From the NCBI RefSeq assembly GCF_900116705.1, contig NZ_FPBP01000010.1, positions 62,001 to 126,000 on the forward strand: a DNA stretch of 64,000 bases, given 5' to 3'. Each line of letters begins with the position of its first letter. The stretch's first letter is position 1. The notes beneath the pieces are model-generated. The model saw only the letters and a list, made by a program, of their open reading frames with translations, did no database searches and was not told the origin of the DNA. The stretch comes from Halomonas korlensis. GTDB taxonomy: Bacteria > Pseudomonadota > Gammaproteobacteria > Pseudomonadales > Halomonadaceae. Below, piece after piece: positions 12,697 through 20,950 of this stretch. The translations under genes and the position numbers were made by a program.

Positions 12697-12825
12697 GATA
12701 GAGCAGTTCTCGGATGAGACGGCTGGAATAGTCTACTCCAACGTCATGCCCGCCCACAGGGCGCTATGACGCCAGCGCCGCGACAGACACCTCGGCCCGA
12801 GATGTCGCATCACGCCTTCAGCCGA

Positions 12826-12864
12826 GCAAAAGAAAGAGGCGCAGGGACTCGGTCCCCACGCCTC
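12826..12864 (-). terminator. Rho-independent terminator after rplI
   Basis: On the minus strand, GAGGCG (12864-12859) pairs with CGCCTC (12841-12836), with further pairing GGGGAC/GTCCCT inside the stem, followed by TTTCTTTT. It lies 25 bp past the rplI stop and should end the ribosomal-protein transcript before dnaB. Confidence 0.85.
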
Positions 12865-12889
12865 CTGATCATACCTACCGCTAGGCCGA

Positions 12890-13336
12890 TTACTCGGCCA
12901 CCACCACGACTCTAACGGTGGCGTTGACTTCGGCATGCAGATGCAGGGCGATGTCGTACTCGCCGGTCTGGCGGATCGGACCTTCCGGCATGCGCACTTC
13001 GCTCTTGGCGACGTCGATGCCGGCAGAGGCGATGGCCTCGGCCAGATCGCGCGGCCCGATGGATCCGAAGAGCTTGCCTTCGTCACCGGCCTTGGAGACC
13101 AGCGAAAGCTCGATCTCATTCAGCTGGGCGGCGCGGCTCTCGGCCTCGGCCTTGCGATCGGCGGCCTGGGCCTCGAGCTCGCTGCGCTGGGCCTCGAATG
13201 CGGCGACGTTATCCTTGGTTGCCGGTACGGCCAGGCCGTAGGGCACCAGGTAGTTACGGCCATAGCCGGGCTTGACGGTGACCTGGTCACCCAGACCGCC
13301 CAGTTTGCCAATCTTGTCGAGCAGAATGACGTTCAT
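12890..13336 (-). CDS. rplI: 50S ribosomal protein L9
   Basis: A 148-residue L9 protein of the large ribosomal subunit. It has the N-terminal 23S rRNA-binding domain ([19 protein letters not shown], then [14 protein letters not shown]), a long connecting helix rich in Ala, Glu and Arg (about 40-75), and the C-terminal domain. AAGAGG precedes the start. It is the last gene of rpsF-rpsR-DUF2232-rplI. Confidence 0.98.
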   Translation of the reverse strand: MNVILLDKIGKLGGLGDQVTVKPGYGRNYLVPYGLAVPATKDNVAAFEAQRSELEAQAADRKAEAESRAAQLNEIELSLVSKAGDEGKLFGSIGPRDLAEAIASAGIDVAKSEVRMPEGPIRQTGEYDIALHLHAEVNATVRVVVVAE

Positions 13337-13351
13337 CTCGTAAACCTCTTG

Positions 13352-14203
13352 TCAGTGGCGACTGGCCAGACGCCCGCGAAAGTCCGCAAAGACATCGATG
13401 AAGGCCAGCAGCAGCACGATGAGAATCATGGGCCAGGTGGTGATCAACAGCGCATAGAAGGCGACCAGCCACAACCCGTTCATTCCCTTTAAACCAATAA
13501 CCCCATGTACCAGCGCGATACCCCCGATCAACAAGGGCACCCACAGCAGCATGCCAAGCCCAGGAAGGCCCAACAGCATGCCGATCACCCCGAGAACGGC
13601 CAGTACGGCAAGTTCCCTGATGGTCAGACGCAGGCCGTGGAACTCCTCGCGAAACCCGCCGGGATTGTAGAGCCCCGCCTGCCAGCCACGCGCCAACGCC
13701 AGGCAACCCACCGCTGCGAGCAGCACGATCAGACCGGTGACACCACTGATCAGAAGCGATGCCACCTGCTCGGTATCCATCCCCTGCCGGGTCAGCTCAG
13801 TGAGCATGGTCTCGATTTCCGGCGATCCCTGACGCAACTGCTCCAGCATCGGGCCCGCGCCCCCCGGCGGCAGGAAGATTCCCAACTGGATCATGCCCGC
13901 CCCGGCCAGGGCGCCCGCGATCAAGGCCTCGCTCCAGCGCATGCGGGAGCGAAGCACCACCGCCATCAGCGTCACCAGCAGGATGCTGGCCAACGGGATG
14001 GCATCGCCCCGCGTCCACCACCAGCCTGCCGGCAAGGCGGCGGCCACAATCACCGGTAACGCCGGGGACATGCCTCGCCGCAAGGTGACCAAAGCGGTGA
14101 TGGCCGCCCCCAGCCAGAACAGCCAAGGGATAAGCGTCGAGACGACCACAGCTCCAATGGCATAGGGCGTACCACGCATCGTCCATCGGGCGATCGACAG
14201 CAT
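13352..14203 (-). CDS. DUF2232 (YybS-like) membrane protein
   Basis: A 283-residue integral membrane protein with about eight hydrophobic segments. Its position between rpsR and rplI is typical of DUF2232/YybS-like proteins in gammaproteobacteria. The C-terminal half contains EFHGLRLTIRELAVLAVLGVIG, a recurring pattern of the family. No catalytic motif is visible and the function is unknown. It begins 11 bp after rpsR and ends 15 bp before rplI, so it is co-transcribed with ribosomal protein genes. Confidence 0.8.
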   Translation of the reverse strand: MLSIARWTMRGTPYAIGAVVVSTLIPWLFWLGAAITALVTLRRGMSPALPVIVAAALPAGWWWTRGDAIPLASILLVTLMAVVLRSRMRWSEALIAGALAGAGMIQLGIFLPPGGAGPMLEQLRQGSPEIETMLTELTRQGMDTEQVASLLISGVTGLIVLLAAVGCLALARGWQAGLYNPGGFREEFHGLRLTIRELAVLAVLGVIGMLLGLPGLGMLLWVPLLIGGIALVHGVIGLKGMNGLWLVAFYALLITTWPMILIVLLLAFIDVFADFRGRLASRH

Positions 14204-14214
14204 CTCGCTAGTGC

Positions 14215-14442
14215 TTACTGGTGACTATCGGTGTAGGGCAACAGCGCCAGATAACGTGCCCGCTTGATGGCGGAGGACAGCTGACGCTGATAACGAGCCT
14301 TGGTCCCGGTGATGCGGCTGGGAACGATCTTGCCGGTCTCGGTAATATAGGCCTTGAGCGTATCCAGATCCTTGTAATCGATCTGCTTCACGCCTTCGGC
14401 GGTAAAACGACAGAACTTACGGCGACGGAAAAAACGTGCCAT
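14215..14442 (-). CDS. rpsR: 30S ribosomal protein S18
   Basis: A 75-residue S18, with the expected KFCRF block at the N-terminus and the basic motif [30 protein letters not shown]18 binds S6 on the small-subunit platform. It begins 32 bp after rpsF and carries the ribosome site AAGGAG. Confidence 0.98.
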   Translation of the reverse strand: MARFFRRRKFCRFTAEGVKQIDYKDLDTLKAYITETGKIVPSRITGTKARYQRQLSSAIKRARYLALLPYTDSHQ

Positions 14443-14474
14443 GAAATGACTCCTTCAAACGTACGATGGGTGGC

Positions 14475-14846
14475 TTAAGCAGTTTCGGCGCTGCGCGGCT
14501 TGTCTTCGCGGCGCGGACGCTTCTCTTCCGCCGGCTTCATCATCGGCGACGCCTCGGTGATCGCTTCCTTCGCGCGTACCACCAGGCTACGAATGATGGC
14601 ATCGTTGAAGCGGAAGATATTCTCGATCTCGTCGAGAGTCTCGCCGCTGCACTCGATATTCATCAGCACGTAGTGAGCCTTGTGAATCTTGTTGATTGGG
14701 TAGGCCATGTGACGGCGGCCCCAATCTTCCAGACGATGCACGGTACCGCCATTCTCGGTAACGAGCCCAGTATAGCGCTCGACCATGGCGGGGACCTGCT
14801 CGCTCTGGTCCGGGTGGACCATGAAGACGATTTCGTAATGACGCAT
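14475..14846 (-). CDS. rpsF: 30S ribosomal protein S6
   Basis: A 123-residue S6 ([25 protein letters not shown] start, [20 protein letters not shown] core). The C-terminal 25 residues are a charged, low-complexity tail ([17 protein letters not shown]) as in other gammaproteobacteria, where the C-terminus is the site of glutamate addition by RimK. It is the first gene of the rpsF operon, with AAGGAG just upstream. Confidence 0.98.
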   Translation of the reverse strand: MRHYEIVFMVHPDQSEQVPAMVERYTGLVTENGGTVHRLEDWGRRHMAYPINKIHKAHYVLMNIECSGETLDEIENIFRFNDAIIRSLVVRAKEAITEASPMMKPAEEKRPRREDKPRSAETA

Positions 14847-14856
14847 TGGATCTCCT

Positions 14857-14933
14857 TGCGGTTTGGCAGCTTCCGCATTGAGGATGTCGATCGCTCAGGG
14901 GAAGCAAGGAGTGATTGCCAAGTTTCCTTGGCA
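14857..14933 (-). promoter_or_regulatory. Candidate S6:S18 leader in the rpsF 5' UTR
   Basis: Two hairpins precede rpsF on the minus strand. One is TGCCAAG-GAAA-CTTGGCA (14933-14916) with a GNRA tetraloop. The other is TGCGG-N11-CCGCA (14877-14857), ending next to the AAGGAG ribosome site. Many bacteria regulate rpsF-rpsR by binding of the S6:S18 complex to a leader hairpin. Position and shape fit, but I cannot verify the conserved bulge by eye. Confidence 0.4.
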
Positions 14934-15001
14934 GCAAGCGAATTGGCTTGCCACACACAATTCCGCTCGAGGGACGAGCGGGCGCAGGTATTCTAGTGAG
15001 C

Positions 15002-15802
15002 TCAGCCCCGGGATGCAAGGCAGCGCTGGCGTACTGCCTCGAAAAGACAGATGCCCGTGGCCACCGACACATTCAGGCTGGAGACGCTACCGGCCATGGG
15101 GAGTTTGACCAGAGTGTCGCAGGCCTCGCGGGTCAGCCGACGCATGCCCTTGCCTTCCGCGCCCATCACCAGCGCTACTGGACCGGTGAAATCGGTATCG
15201 AACAGGCTCGCTTTGGCCTCGCCCGCGGTACCGGTGATCCAGACGCCGCCCGCCTTCAACCTGGCCATGGCCCTGGCCAGGTTGGTGACCTGATACACCG
15301 GCACGGTTTCCGCCGCACCGCAGGCCACCTTGCGCACCGCCGCATTGAGCGGGGCGGCCTTGTCCTTGGGCACGATCACGCCATGAACGCCGGCAGCATC
15401 GGCGCTGCGCAGGCAGGCGCCGAAATTGTGCACGTCGGTAATACCATCCAGCACCAGCAGCAAAGGGGGAGTAGCCTGAGCCCAGTTATCGAGACGCCAC
15501 CAAAGCGTTGCTTCAGCCTCGAAGGCCAGCGGCGTGGTGAAGGCAACGATGCCCTGATGGGCGGCCCCCTGAGCCAGGCGCTCGAGGTCGTCGCGTGGCC
15601 GGGCCTGGACGCGAGCGCCACCCTGGCGGGCCGACTCGACCAGTTCGGCGAGCCGTGCGCCCGCGCTGCCTTCCTGAACCCAGAGCTCGCGCGGTATCTC
15701 ACCGCGCTCCAGCAAGGCCCGAACGGCATGCACGCCGAACACCGACTCGAGACCGCCGGGAGCGCCTTCGCCGCGGCGGGGACTGCGTTTCTTCATGCCC
15801 AT
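15002..15802 (-). CDS. rlmB: 23S rRNA (guanosine-2'-O)-methyltransferase RlmB
   Basis: A 266-residue SpoU/TrmH-family methyltransferase that methylates the 2'-O of G2251 (E. coli numbering) in 23S rRNA. It has an N-terminal L30e-like substrate domain (SVFGVHAVRALLERG) and a SPOUT domain with NFGACLRSADAAGVHGVIVP, VMGAEGKGMRRLT and PMAGSVSSLNVSVATGI. The start is ambiguous between the ATGs at 15802 and 15796. It lies 103 bp downstream of rnr on the same strand, the usual rnr-rlmB order. Confidence 0.95.
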   Translation of the reverse strand: MGMKKRSPRRGEGAPGGLESVFGVHAVRALLERGEIPRELWVQEGSAGARLAELVESARQGGARVQARPRDDLERLAQGAAHQGIVAFTTPLAFEAEATLWWRLDNWAQATPPLLLVLDGITDVHNFGACLRSADAAGVHGVIVPKDKAAPLNAAVRKVACGAAETVPVYQVTNLARAMARLKAGGVWITGTAGEAKASLFDTDFTGPVALVMGAEGKGMRRLTREACDTLVKLPMAGSVSSLNVSVATGICLFEAVRQRCLASRG

Positions 15803-15905
15803 GGAATCACTCTGCCGGCTTCACGATGACGAGGAACATCGGCAAGGCGAGCTCCCTTGAAGAGGAGCCCTTGCCGAGACGAGCGAGGCGCTCAGCCCGA
15901 GACGC

Positions 15906-18326
15906 TCAGCGCTTGGCGCTTCGCCGAGGTCCGCGTCGCTTGCCCTTCGGTTTGGCATCGCTCTTGCCGTCGCCTTTGGCATCGGACTGTTCGGTCTTGG
16001 GCGGCTTGCCGCCAGCTCTGGCCCGGCCCTTGTCAGGCGCCGCATCCACGGCACGTCGACGGCGCGGTTGGCGCTTGGGCCGCGGCTTGTCATCGGCCAG
16101 CTCGAAGTCGATCTTGCGATCGTTGAGATCGACGCGCGCCACCTGCACGGTGACGCCATCGCCCAGGCGATAACTCATGCCGCTGCGCTCGCCCTTGAGA
16201 CGATGCTTTTCCGGCTCGTAGTGATAGTAGTCGGAGGGCAACGAGGTGACGTGCACCAGGCCTTCGACATAAAAATCGTCGAGACGCACAAAAATGCCGA
16301 ACTGGGTCACCGAGGCAATCGTGCCATCGAAGATTTCTCCCAGCTTGTCCGACATGAACTCGCACTTGAGCCAGTCGTCCACGTCGCGGGTGGCGTCATC
16401 GGCGCGCCGCTCGGTCATCGAGCAGTGCTCGCCCAGCTCGAGCATCTGCTCGAAGGTATAGGGCGCCCATTTGCTCGGCGGCTCCACCGGCGCGCCCTCG
16501 GCGCGCAACACGGTATTGGTCTTGCGCGGACCGCGGATTACCGAGCGAATCGCCCGATGCACGAGCAGGTCGGGGTAGCGCCGGATCGGTGAGGTGAAGT
16601 GAGCGTAGGCCGGATAGGCCAGCCCGAAATGACCATCGTTTTGCGGCGAATAGACCGCGCGGCTCATCGAGCGCAGCATCACCGTCTGGATGACGTCGAA
16701 GTCGGGACGCTCCTTGATCGCCTCGGCCAGGTCCCGGTAATCCTGCGGGGTCGGCTCGTCGCCACCTCCCAGCGACAGGCCCAGCTCATTGAGAAACAGC
16801 CGCAGCTTGTCGAGCCGCTCCGGCGAGGGCCGTTCATGGATGCGATAGAGCGCTGGAAGGTCGTGCTTGTCGAGGAAGCGAGCGGTCGCGACGTTGGCCG
16901 CCAGCATGCATTCCTCGATGATCTTGTGAGCGTCGTTGCGCGAGCGCGGCACGATCTTCTCGATCTTGCGCTCGTCATTGAAGACAATTTCCGTCTCGGT
17001 AGTCTCGAAATCGATGGCGCCGCGCTCGACCCGCGCCTGACGCAGCACGGTATAGAGCTCATGCAGGTTCTTCATCGACGGGATCAGTTCGCGATACTGT
17101 TCGCGCAGTGTCTCGCCCTCCTCGCCTTCGTCATGCAGGACGGCCGCCACCTTGTTGTAGGTCAGCCGGGCATGGGAGCGGAACACCGCCTCATAGAAGC
17201 GGTAACGGCTGATGGCCCCGGTCTTGGAGATGTTCAGCTCGCAAACCAGCGCCAGACGATCGACCGCCGGGTTCAGCGAGCACAGCCCATTGGAGAGCAG
17301 CTCCGGCAGCATGGGGACGACCTGGCCGGGGAAATACACCGAATTGCCACGGCGGATCGCCTCGTGATCCAGAGCGCTACCGGGACGCACGTAGTGCGAA
17401 ACATCGGCGATCGCGACCAGCAGCTTCCAGCCGCCGGACTTGGTCTTCCAGGCACAGACGGCATCGTCGAAGTCCTTGGCGGATTCGTCGTCGATGGTCA
17501 CCAGGGGTACGTCGCGCAGGTCGACACGGTGTTGCTTGTCGTCCTCGGCTACCTCGGCGGACATTTCGGAGATCTGGTCATGGACTTCCGGCGGAAACTC
17601 GGCCGGGATCTCGTAGCTGCGGATGGCGATATCGATTTCCATGCCCGGGTCCATGCGCTCGCCGAGCACCTCGATCACCTCACCCACCGGCTGCACCCGG
17701 GTTTCCGGTTGCTGGACGATGCGCGCCGAGATCACCTGCCCATCCTTGGCTCCGCCACAGGCGCTGTGAGGAATGATCACTTCCAGGGGAATGCGCGGAT
17801 TCTCGGGGATCAACACCCCGAACTCGGGAGTATTCTCGCGATAGACGCCGACGATGGTCTGGGTATTGCGCGACAGCACTTCGGCGATGGTGGCCTCGTC
17901 TCTTCCGCGACGATCACGGCCACTGATACGTACGAGAACATAATCGCCATGAAAGACGCGACGCATCTGACGCGGCGATATCACCAGATCGGGCTTCTTG
18001 CCGTCGTCACGCAGCAGGAAGCCGAAGCCGTCACGATGCCCCAGCACCTTACCCTTGATGAGGTCGAGCTTGTCAATCAGCGCATAGGCGTTGCGACGAT
18101 TGCGAAGAACCTGCCCATCGCGCTCCATGGCCGCCAGGCGACGACGCACGGCTTCCTGGAGATCCTCGTCTTCCAGGCCAAGCAACTGGCTCATGGCCTC
18201 ATGCGTGATCGGCTTGCCGACCTGCTCGAGACGGGACAGGAGATATTCGCGGCTGGGGGCGGGTTTGTCGTACTTGTGGGCCTCGCGGCTGGCATGCGGA
18301 TCTTCGCTGAGCGTCCAATGGGTCAT
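15906..18326 (-). CDS. rnr: Ribonuclease R
   Basis: An 806-residue 3'-to-5' exoribonuclease. Order of domains: N-terminal helix-turn-helix (about 25-85), two cold-shock domains (about 90-245), RNB catalytic domain with DDESAKDFDDAVCAW holding the metal-binding aspartates (about 280), S1 domain (about 650-735, FDGTIASVTQFGIFVRL), and a Lys/Arg-rich tail (RRRRAVDAAPDKGRARAGGK). It degrades structured RNA and takes part in mRNA and rRNA quality control. It is followed by rlmB. Confidence 0.97.
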   Translation of the reverse strand: MTHWTLSEDPHASREAHKYDKPAPSREYLLSRLEQVGKPITHEAMSQLLGLEDEDLQEAVRRRLAAMERDGQVLRNRRNAYALIDKLDLIKGKVLGHRDGFGFLLRDDGKKPDLVISPRQMRRVFHGDYVLVRISGRDRRGRDEATIAEVLSRNTQTIVGVYRENTPEFGVLIPENPRIPLEVIIPHSACGGAKDGQVISARIVQQPETRVQPVGEVIEVLGERMDPGMEIDIAIRSYEIPAEFPPEVHDQISEMSAEVAEDDKQHRVDLRDVPLVTIDDESAKDFDDAVCAWKTKSGGWKLLVAIADVSHYVRPGSALDHEAIRRGNSVYFPGQVVPMLPELLSNGLCSLNPAVDRLALVCELNISKTGAISRYRFYEAVFRSHARLTYNKVAAVLHDEGEEGETLREQYRELIPSMKNLHELYTVLRQARVERGAIDFETTETEIVFNDERKIEKIVPRSRNDAHKIIEECMLAANVATARFLDKHDLPALYRIHERPSPERLDKLRLFLNELGLSLGGGDEPTPQDYRDLAEAIKERPDFDVIQTVMLRSMSRAVYSPQNDGHFGLAYPAYAHFTSPIRRYPDLLVHRAIRSVIRGPRKTNTVLRAEGAPVEPPSKWAPYTFEQMLELGEHCSMTERRADDATRDVDDWLKCEFMSDKLGEIFDGTIASVTQFGIFVRLDDFYVEGLVHVTSLPSDYYHYEPEKHRLKGERSGMSYRLGDGVTVQVARVDLNDRKIDFELADDKPRPKRQPRRRRAVDAAPDKGRARAGGKPPKTEQSDAKGDGKSDAKPKGKRRGPRRSAKR

Positions 18327-18520
18327 GCGGAGAGCATCCTTGGCTGAGTCTGTGGCGGCATGAAAAAGGCGGCGTCCAAGCGCCGCGAGCCTGAGGCCTG
18401 ATATTGCTGATAGTTTGTCATGCGCGCAGTATAGCGCCGCCTAAGCCGTGACCCAACCTTGGCGCGTCTCAGGCATCACATTCAAGATGAAAAAATCTGC
18501 GTGGCATGTCGGCAAGCCTA

Positions 18521-18548
18521 TTGCAAAAAAGACCGGATCCGGTAACAT
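18521..18548 (+). promoter_or_regulatory. Candidate promoter of the tRNA-Leu genes
   Basis: TTGCAA (18521-18526), a 16-bp spacer and TAACAT (18543-18548) lie 11 bp before the first tRNA-Leu. The sequence after the -10 box is GC-rich (GCGCATCGCC), as expected for a stringently controlled stable-RNA promoter. Pattern match only. Confidence 0.5.
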
Positions 18549-18559
18549 GCGCATCGCCT

Positions 18560-18646
18560 GCCCAGGTGGCGGAATTGGTAGACGCGCTAGCTTCAGGTGC
18601 TAGTGTCCGTATGGACGTGGAGGTTCAAGTCCTCTCCTGGGCACCA
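18560..18646 (+). tRNA. tRNA-Leu (CAG)
   Basis: An 87-nt class II tRNA with the CCA end encoded. Acceptor stem GCCCAGG/CCTGGGC; D-arm GGCGGAATTGGTAGACGC; anticodon loop TTCAGGT between CTAGC and GCTAG, giving anticodon CAG; long variable arm GTCC-GTAT-GGAC; T-loop GGTTCAAGTCC. It reads the leucine codon CUG, which dominates in this high-GC genome. Confidence 0.97.
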
Positions 18647-18736
18647 TCGCTTTCAAGGCGATGACTGTACTGTCAATGGCGACAGCAAGGCATGACAGGC
18701 TTTTCAGAAGACAACTCGCAAGATCTTGCATGAAGT

Positions 18737-18823
18737 GCCCAGGTGGCGGAATTGGTAGACGCGCTAGCTTCAGGTGCTAGTATCCGTATGGATGTGGAGG
18801 TTCAAGTCCTCTCCTGGGCACCA
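18737..18823 (+). tRNA. tRNA-Leu (CAG), second copy
   Basis: A near-identical second copy, starting 177 bp after the first. It differs in the variable arm, where GTCC/GGAC becomes ATCC/GGAT: both sides of one base pair changed, so pairing is kept. CCA is encoded. The two genes are probably one transcript ending at the hairpin at 18883-18910. Confidence 0.97.
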
Positions 18824-18882
18824 CCTCGTTACCGTCTCATGCAGACGAATCGTCCGAATTATCTGATGAATCGCTTGATAGT

Positions 18883-18910
18883 AAAAACCGCGACATGATC
18901 GCGGTTTTTT
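18883..18910. terminator. Rho-independent terminator after the tRNA-Leu pair
   Basis: CCGCGA (18888-18893) pairs with TCGCGG (18899-18904) around CATGA, with AAAAA before and TTTTTT after. It can end transcription from the tRNAs on the plus strand and, in reverse, from the convergent nuclease gene ending at 18967. Confidence 0.85.
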
Positions 18911-18966
18911 GTGCCTGGCATTTGCTATGTCTGCACGTTGTGGTGACTGCAACTGGACCCTGCGGC

Positions 18967-19839
18967 TCAGAAGCGCGCCGGCAGGCCAGCCACGTCATCG
19001 AGTTGCCAACCCGCCGTGTTCACCTCCGCCTCCAGCTCCCCTGCTGCCTCGACGCTCAGGCTAGGGAAGAAATCCAGACCGGTACGCGCCTCGATGGCAT
19101 CGATGCTGACCAGGAAATCGTCCAGCGGCTCGTCGCCACTGACCTCCTGTGGCATGAGAAACGCCAGGGCTCGTGGCGACTCACCCGGCACTACCAGGAT
19201 CTTGTAGAAGGCTTGCGGCACCTCAACCAGACCGACCCGGTGGGTGACGTTGTCCAGGAAGCGTTCGGGAAACACCGGCCCCGTGATCACCTGGATGACG
19301 CCGAAACGCGGCACGAAGTGGTCCATCACCACCTCTTCCAGGCGCTGCCAGAGGCGCCGATTCAGATCGGGTCGCTGGGGCGCCATGTTGCTCATGAGGA
19401 AGGTCTGCTCCTGAGCCTCGGGGCCATGGACGGCGGCGATCGCGTAATTCGGCGCGAGGTGGCCACGGTCGTAGCCGCTGCCGAAGTAGCTGTCGGTACC
19501 CACGGGCCACAGCGTTCGCCAGTCGCGGCGAAAGCTGGGCCGCGGCCCGGCACGCGGGTCCTCGACGGCCTGAAGCAGGTAGCTGACCCATAGCGCATTG
19601 ACGCGTACGTCGGACCAGCCCAGCAGGTAGCCGTCATTGCGCAGCACGCGATGAAAGCTGGTAGGGGTCAGCTGTTGCCATTCCGGCACACCCATCCAAC
19701 TGAGCTGGTCACGGTAGTCGCGCTCCTGGGCGTACCAGAGCCCGGAGCCCACCATGACAAACAGCAGGGTAATGCCGAAACGTCGCGCCTTGCGGCGCCA
19801 GCGAGAGGTCATGCGTCGGTAGGTTCTTGCAGAAGGCAT
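18967..19839 (-). CDS. DNA/RNA non-specific endonuclease family protein
   Basis: A 290-residue protein of the beta-beta-alpha-metal endonuclease family (NucA/Serratia nuclease type). The active-site DRGH motif is in YDRGHLAPNYAI (about residues 124-135), followed by SNMAPQRPDLNRRLWQRLE, which contains the conserved metal-binding Asn. An N-terminal hydrophobic segment (FGITLLFVMVGSGLWYA, about 22-38) suggests a membrane anchor or signal, so the enzyme probably acts in the periplasm or outside. An alternative ATG lies at 19812; neither start has a strong ribosome site. Substrate not deducible. Confidence 0.9.
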   Translation of the reverse strand: MPSARTYRRMTSRWRRKARRFGITLLFVMVGSGLWYAQERDYRDQLSWMGVPEWQQLTPTSFHRVLRNDGYLLGWSDVRVNALWVSYLLQAVEDPRAGPRPSFRRDWRTLWPVGTDSYFGSGYDRGHLAPNYAIAAVHGPEAQEQTFLMSNMAPQRPDLNRRLWQRLEEVVMDHFVPRFGVIQVITGPVFPERFLDNVTHRVGLVEVPQAFYKILVVPGESPRALAFLMPQEVSGDEPLDDFLVSIDAIEARTGLDFFPSLSVEAAGELEAEVNTAGWQLDDVAGLPARF

Positions 19840-19851
19840 CGTATCGCCACG

Positions 19852-20127
19852 TCACCACCCCAGCGAAAACATGGTTTCCAGATCGTGTCGGGAATGCACC
19901 TGCATGGCATTGAGGGTCTCGGTATCCCGAATACCCTCCACTGCATTGAGCCGCTCGGTAACCAGGTCCGCCAGGCTCTCGAAGTCGCGGGTGCGGGCGA
20001 TGGCCACCAGGTCATAGCGCCCGCAGGTGGAGTACACCTCGCTGATTCCCTCGACGTCGGCGAGGCGCTCGGCGACCGCCTTGACCTGTCCCTTGTCGGT
20101 ATTGATCAGTATCACGGCATTCTGCAT
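19852..20127 (-). CDS. Stand-alone Lrp/AsnC ligand-binding (RAM) domain protein
   Basis: A 91-residue protein matching only the C-terminal effector-binding domain of Lrp/AsnC regulators (AVILINTDKGQVKAVAERLA, VEGISEVYSTCGRYDLVAIA) with no helix-turn-helix. Upstream in-frame sequence is not coding-like, and AGGAG lies 9 bp before the ATG at 20127, so this is not a truncated longer gene. Such single-domain proteins form oligomers that bind amino acids; the ligand here is unknown. It sits 12 bp upstream of the nuclease gene on the same strand, so the two may be one transcript. Confidence 0.88.
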   Translation of the reverse strand: MQNAVILINTDKGQVKAVAERLADVEGISEVYSTCGRYDLVAIARTRDFESLADLVTERLNAVEGIRDTETLNAMQVHSRHDLETMFSLGW

Positions 20128-20410
20128 CGGGCATTTCTCCTGTTCAGGCATCAGGTCGCGGCCGCTATGGGCGTCACCGGGACTGCCGCGAGTATAGCAA
20201 TGCCTGGCCCTGCCCGGCATCCATGACGAACGAGACCCCAAGCGGCTATCGCGACCGATTGCCACATCGGGGCAGGATCGATCGCGAGGCACTGATTACT
20301 CGACTAAGATGGAAAGAGTCTGCGTGAAAGCATTGATCAGTCCCGATCGCTTCAGGCGTGGACGTACACCGGCAGTCGTCCGCAGAGACGATACCCGGCA
20401 GCAGAGCAGA

Positions 20411-20430
20411 CGGGCAGGATATCATGCCCG
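20411..20430. promoter_or_regulatory. Near-perfect 20-bp inverted repeat upstream of the HiPIP gene
   Basis: CGGGCA-GGATATCA-TGCCCG has nine of ten symmetric positions paired and is centred about 47 bp before the HiPIP start. It also contains TATCAT, a possible -10 box. It could be an operator or a 5' UTR hairpin. The rest of the 340-bp divergent region 20128-20467 shows no other clear feature. Confidence 0.35.
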
Positions 20431-20467
20431 ACCGTGCCAAGACGCCAAACCGTGATGAGGAGATACC

Positions 20468-20782
20468 ATGGCTGACAATAGCCGTCGTGATTTCATGCGC
20501 AATAGCCTGTTGGGCCTTGCCGCCCTGCCGCTAGGCGTGGGCATTATGTCCAAGACCGCCTTCGCCCAGGAACTGCCTCGCCTTGACCCTCAGTCGGATC
20601 AGGCTCAGGCGCTCAACTATGTCGAAGACGCCGAGGAAGCCAGCGATCATCCCGCCTACGAGGAAGGCGAGGTATGCGATAACTGCATGTTCTGGATACC
20701 GGAAACCGAAGGCTGTCAGCTGTTCCCGCAACACAGCGTCGAGCCCAAGGGCTGGTGCCAGTCCTGGTCGGCCGCCAACTGA
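20468..20782 (+). CDS. High-potential iron-sulfur protein (HiPIP), Tat-exported
   Basis: A 104-residue periplasmic electron carrier. The N-terminus has a twin-arginine signal (SRRDFMRNS then a hydrophobic stretch to AFAQ, cleavage near residue 34). The mature part has the four cysteines that hold one 4Fe-4S cluster: CDNC (about 70-73), GCQLF (about 82) and WCQSW (about 97). HiPIPs carry electrons from the bc1 complex to terminal oxidases or photosystems. GAGGAG precedes the ATG. It is a single-gene unit with a hairpin downstream. Confidence 0.95.
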   Translation: MADNSRRDFMRNSLLGLAALPLGVGIMSKTAFAQELPRLDPQSDQAQALNYVEDAEEASDHPAYEEGEVCDNCMFWIPETEGCQLFPQHSVEPKGWCQSWSAAN

Positions 20783-20809
20783 ATACTCGCGACTGACAGG
20801 ACGCAAGAC

Positions 20810-20838
20810 CGACACCCGCGCCGATGGCGCGGGTGTCG
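20810..20838 (+). terminator. Terminator-like hairpin after HiPIP
   Basis: A perfect 13-bp stem, CGACACCCGCGCC/GGCGCGGGTGTCG, with a 3-nt GAT loop, begins 28 bp after the HiPIP stop. The following TGGTTTC is only weakly T-rich, so termination may be inefficient. The same hairpin could also serve the convergent ycgB transcript. Confidence 0.6.
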
Positions 20839-20950
20839 TGGTTTCAGGTCCTAGGTTTCCGGCACTAGCTTTTCGGCCTTGGTACGGCGCACACATGCCT
20901 CGCAAGACGACTGGCCACGGCTGACGCGTCCGCCCAGAGCAAGAGCACGC

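Noticed and set aside
18770..18952. 60-codon minus-strand frame ending CPGEDLNLHIHTDTST
   Set aside because: It is the well-known translation of the reverse strand of a tRNA-Leu gene, not a protein.
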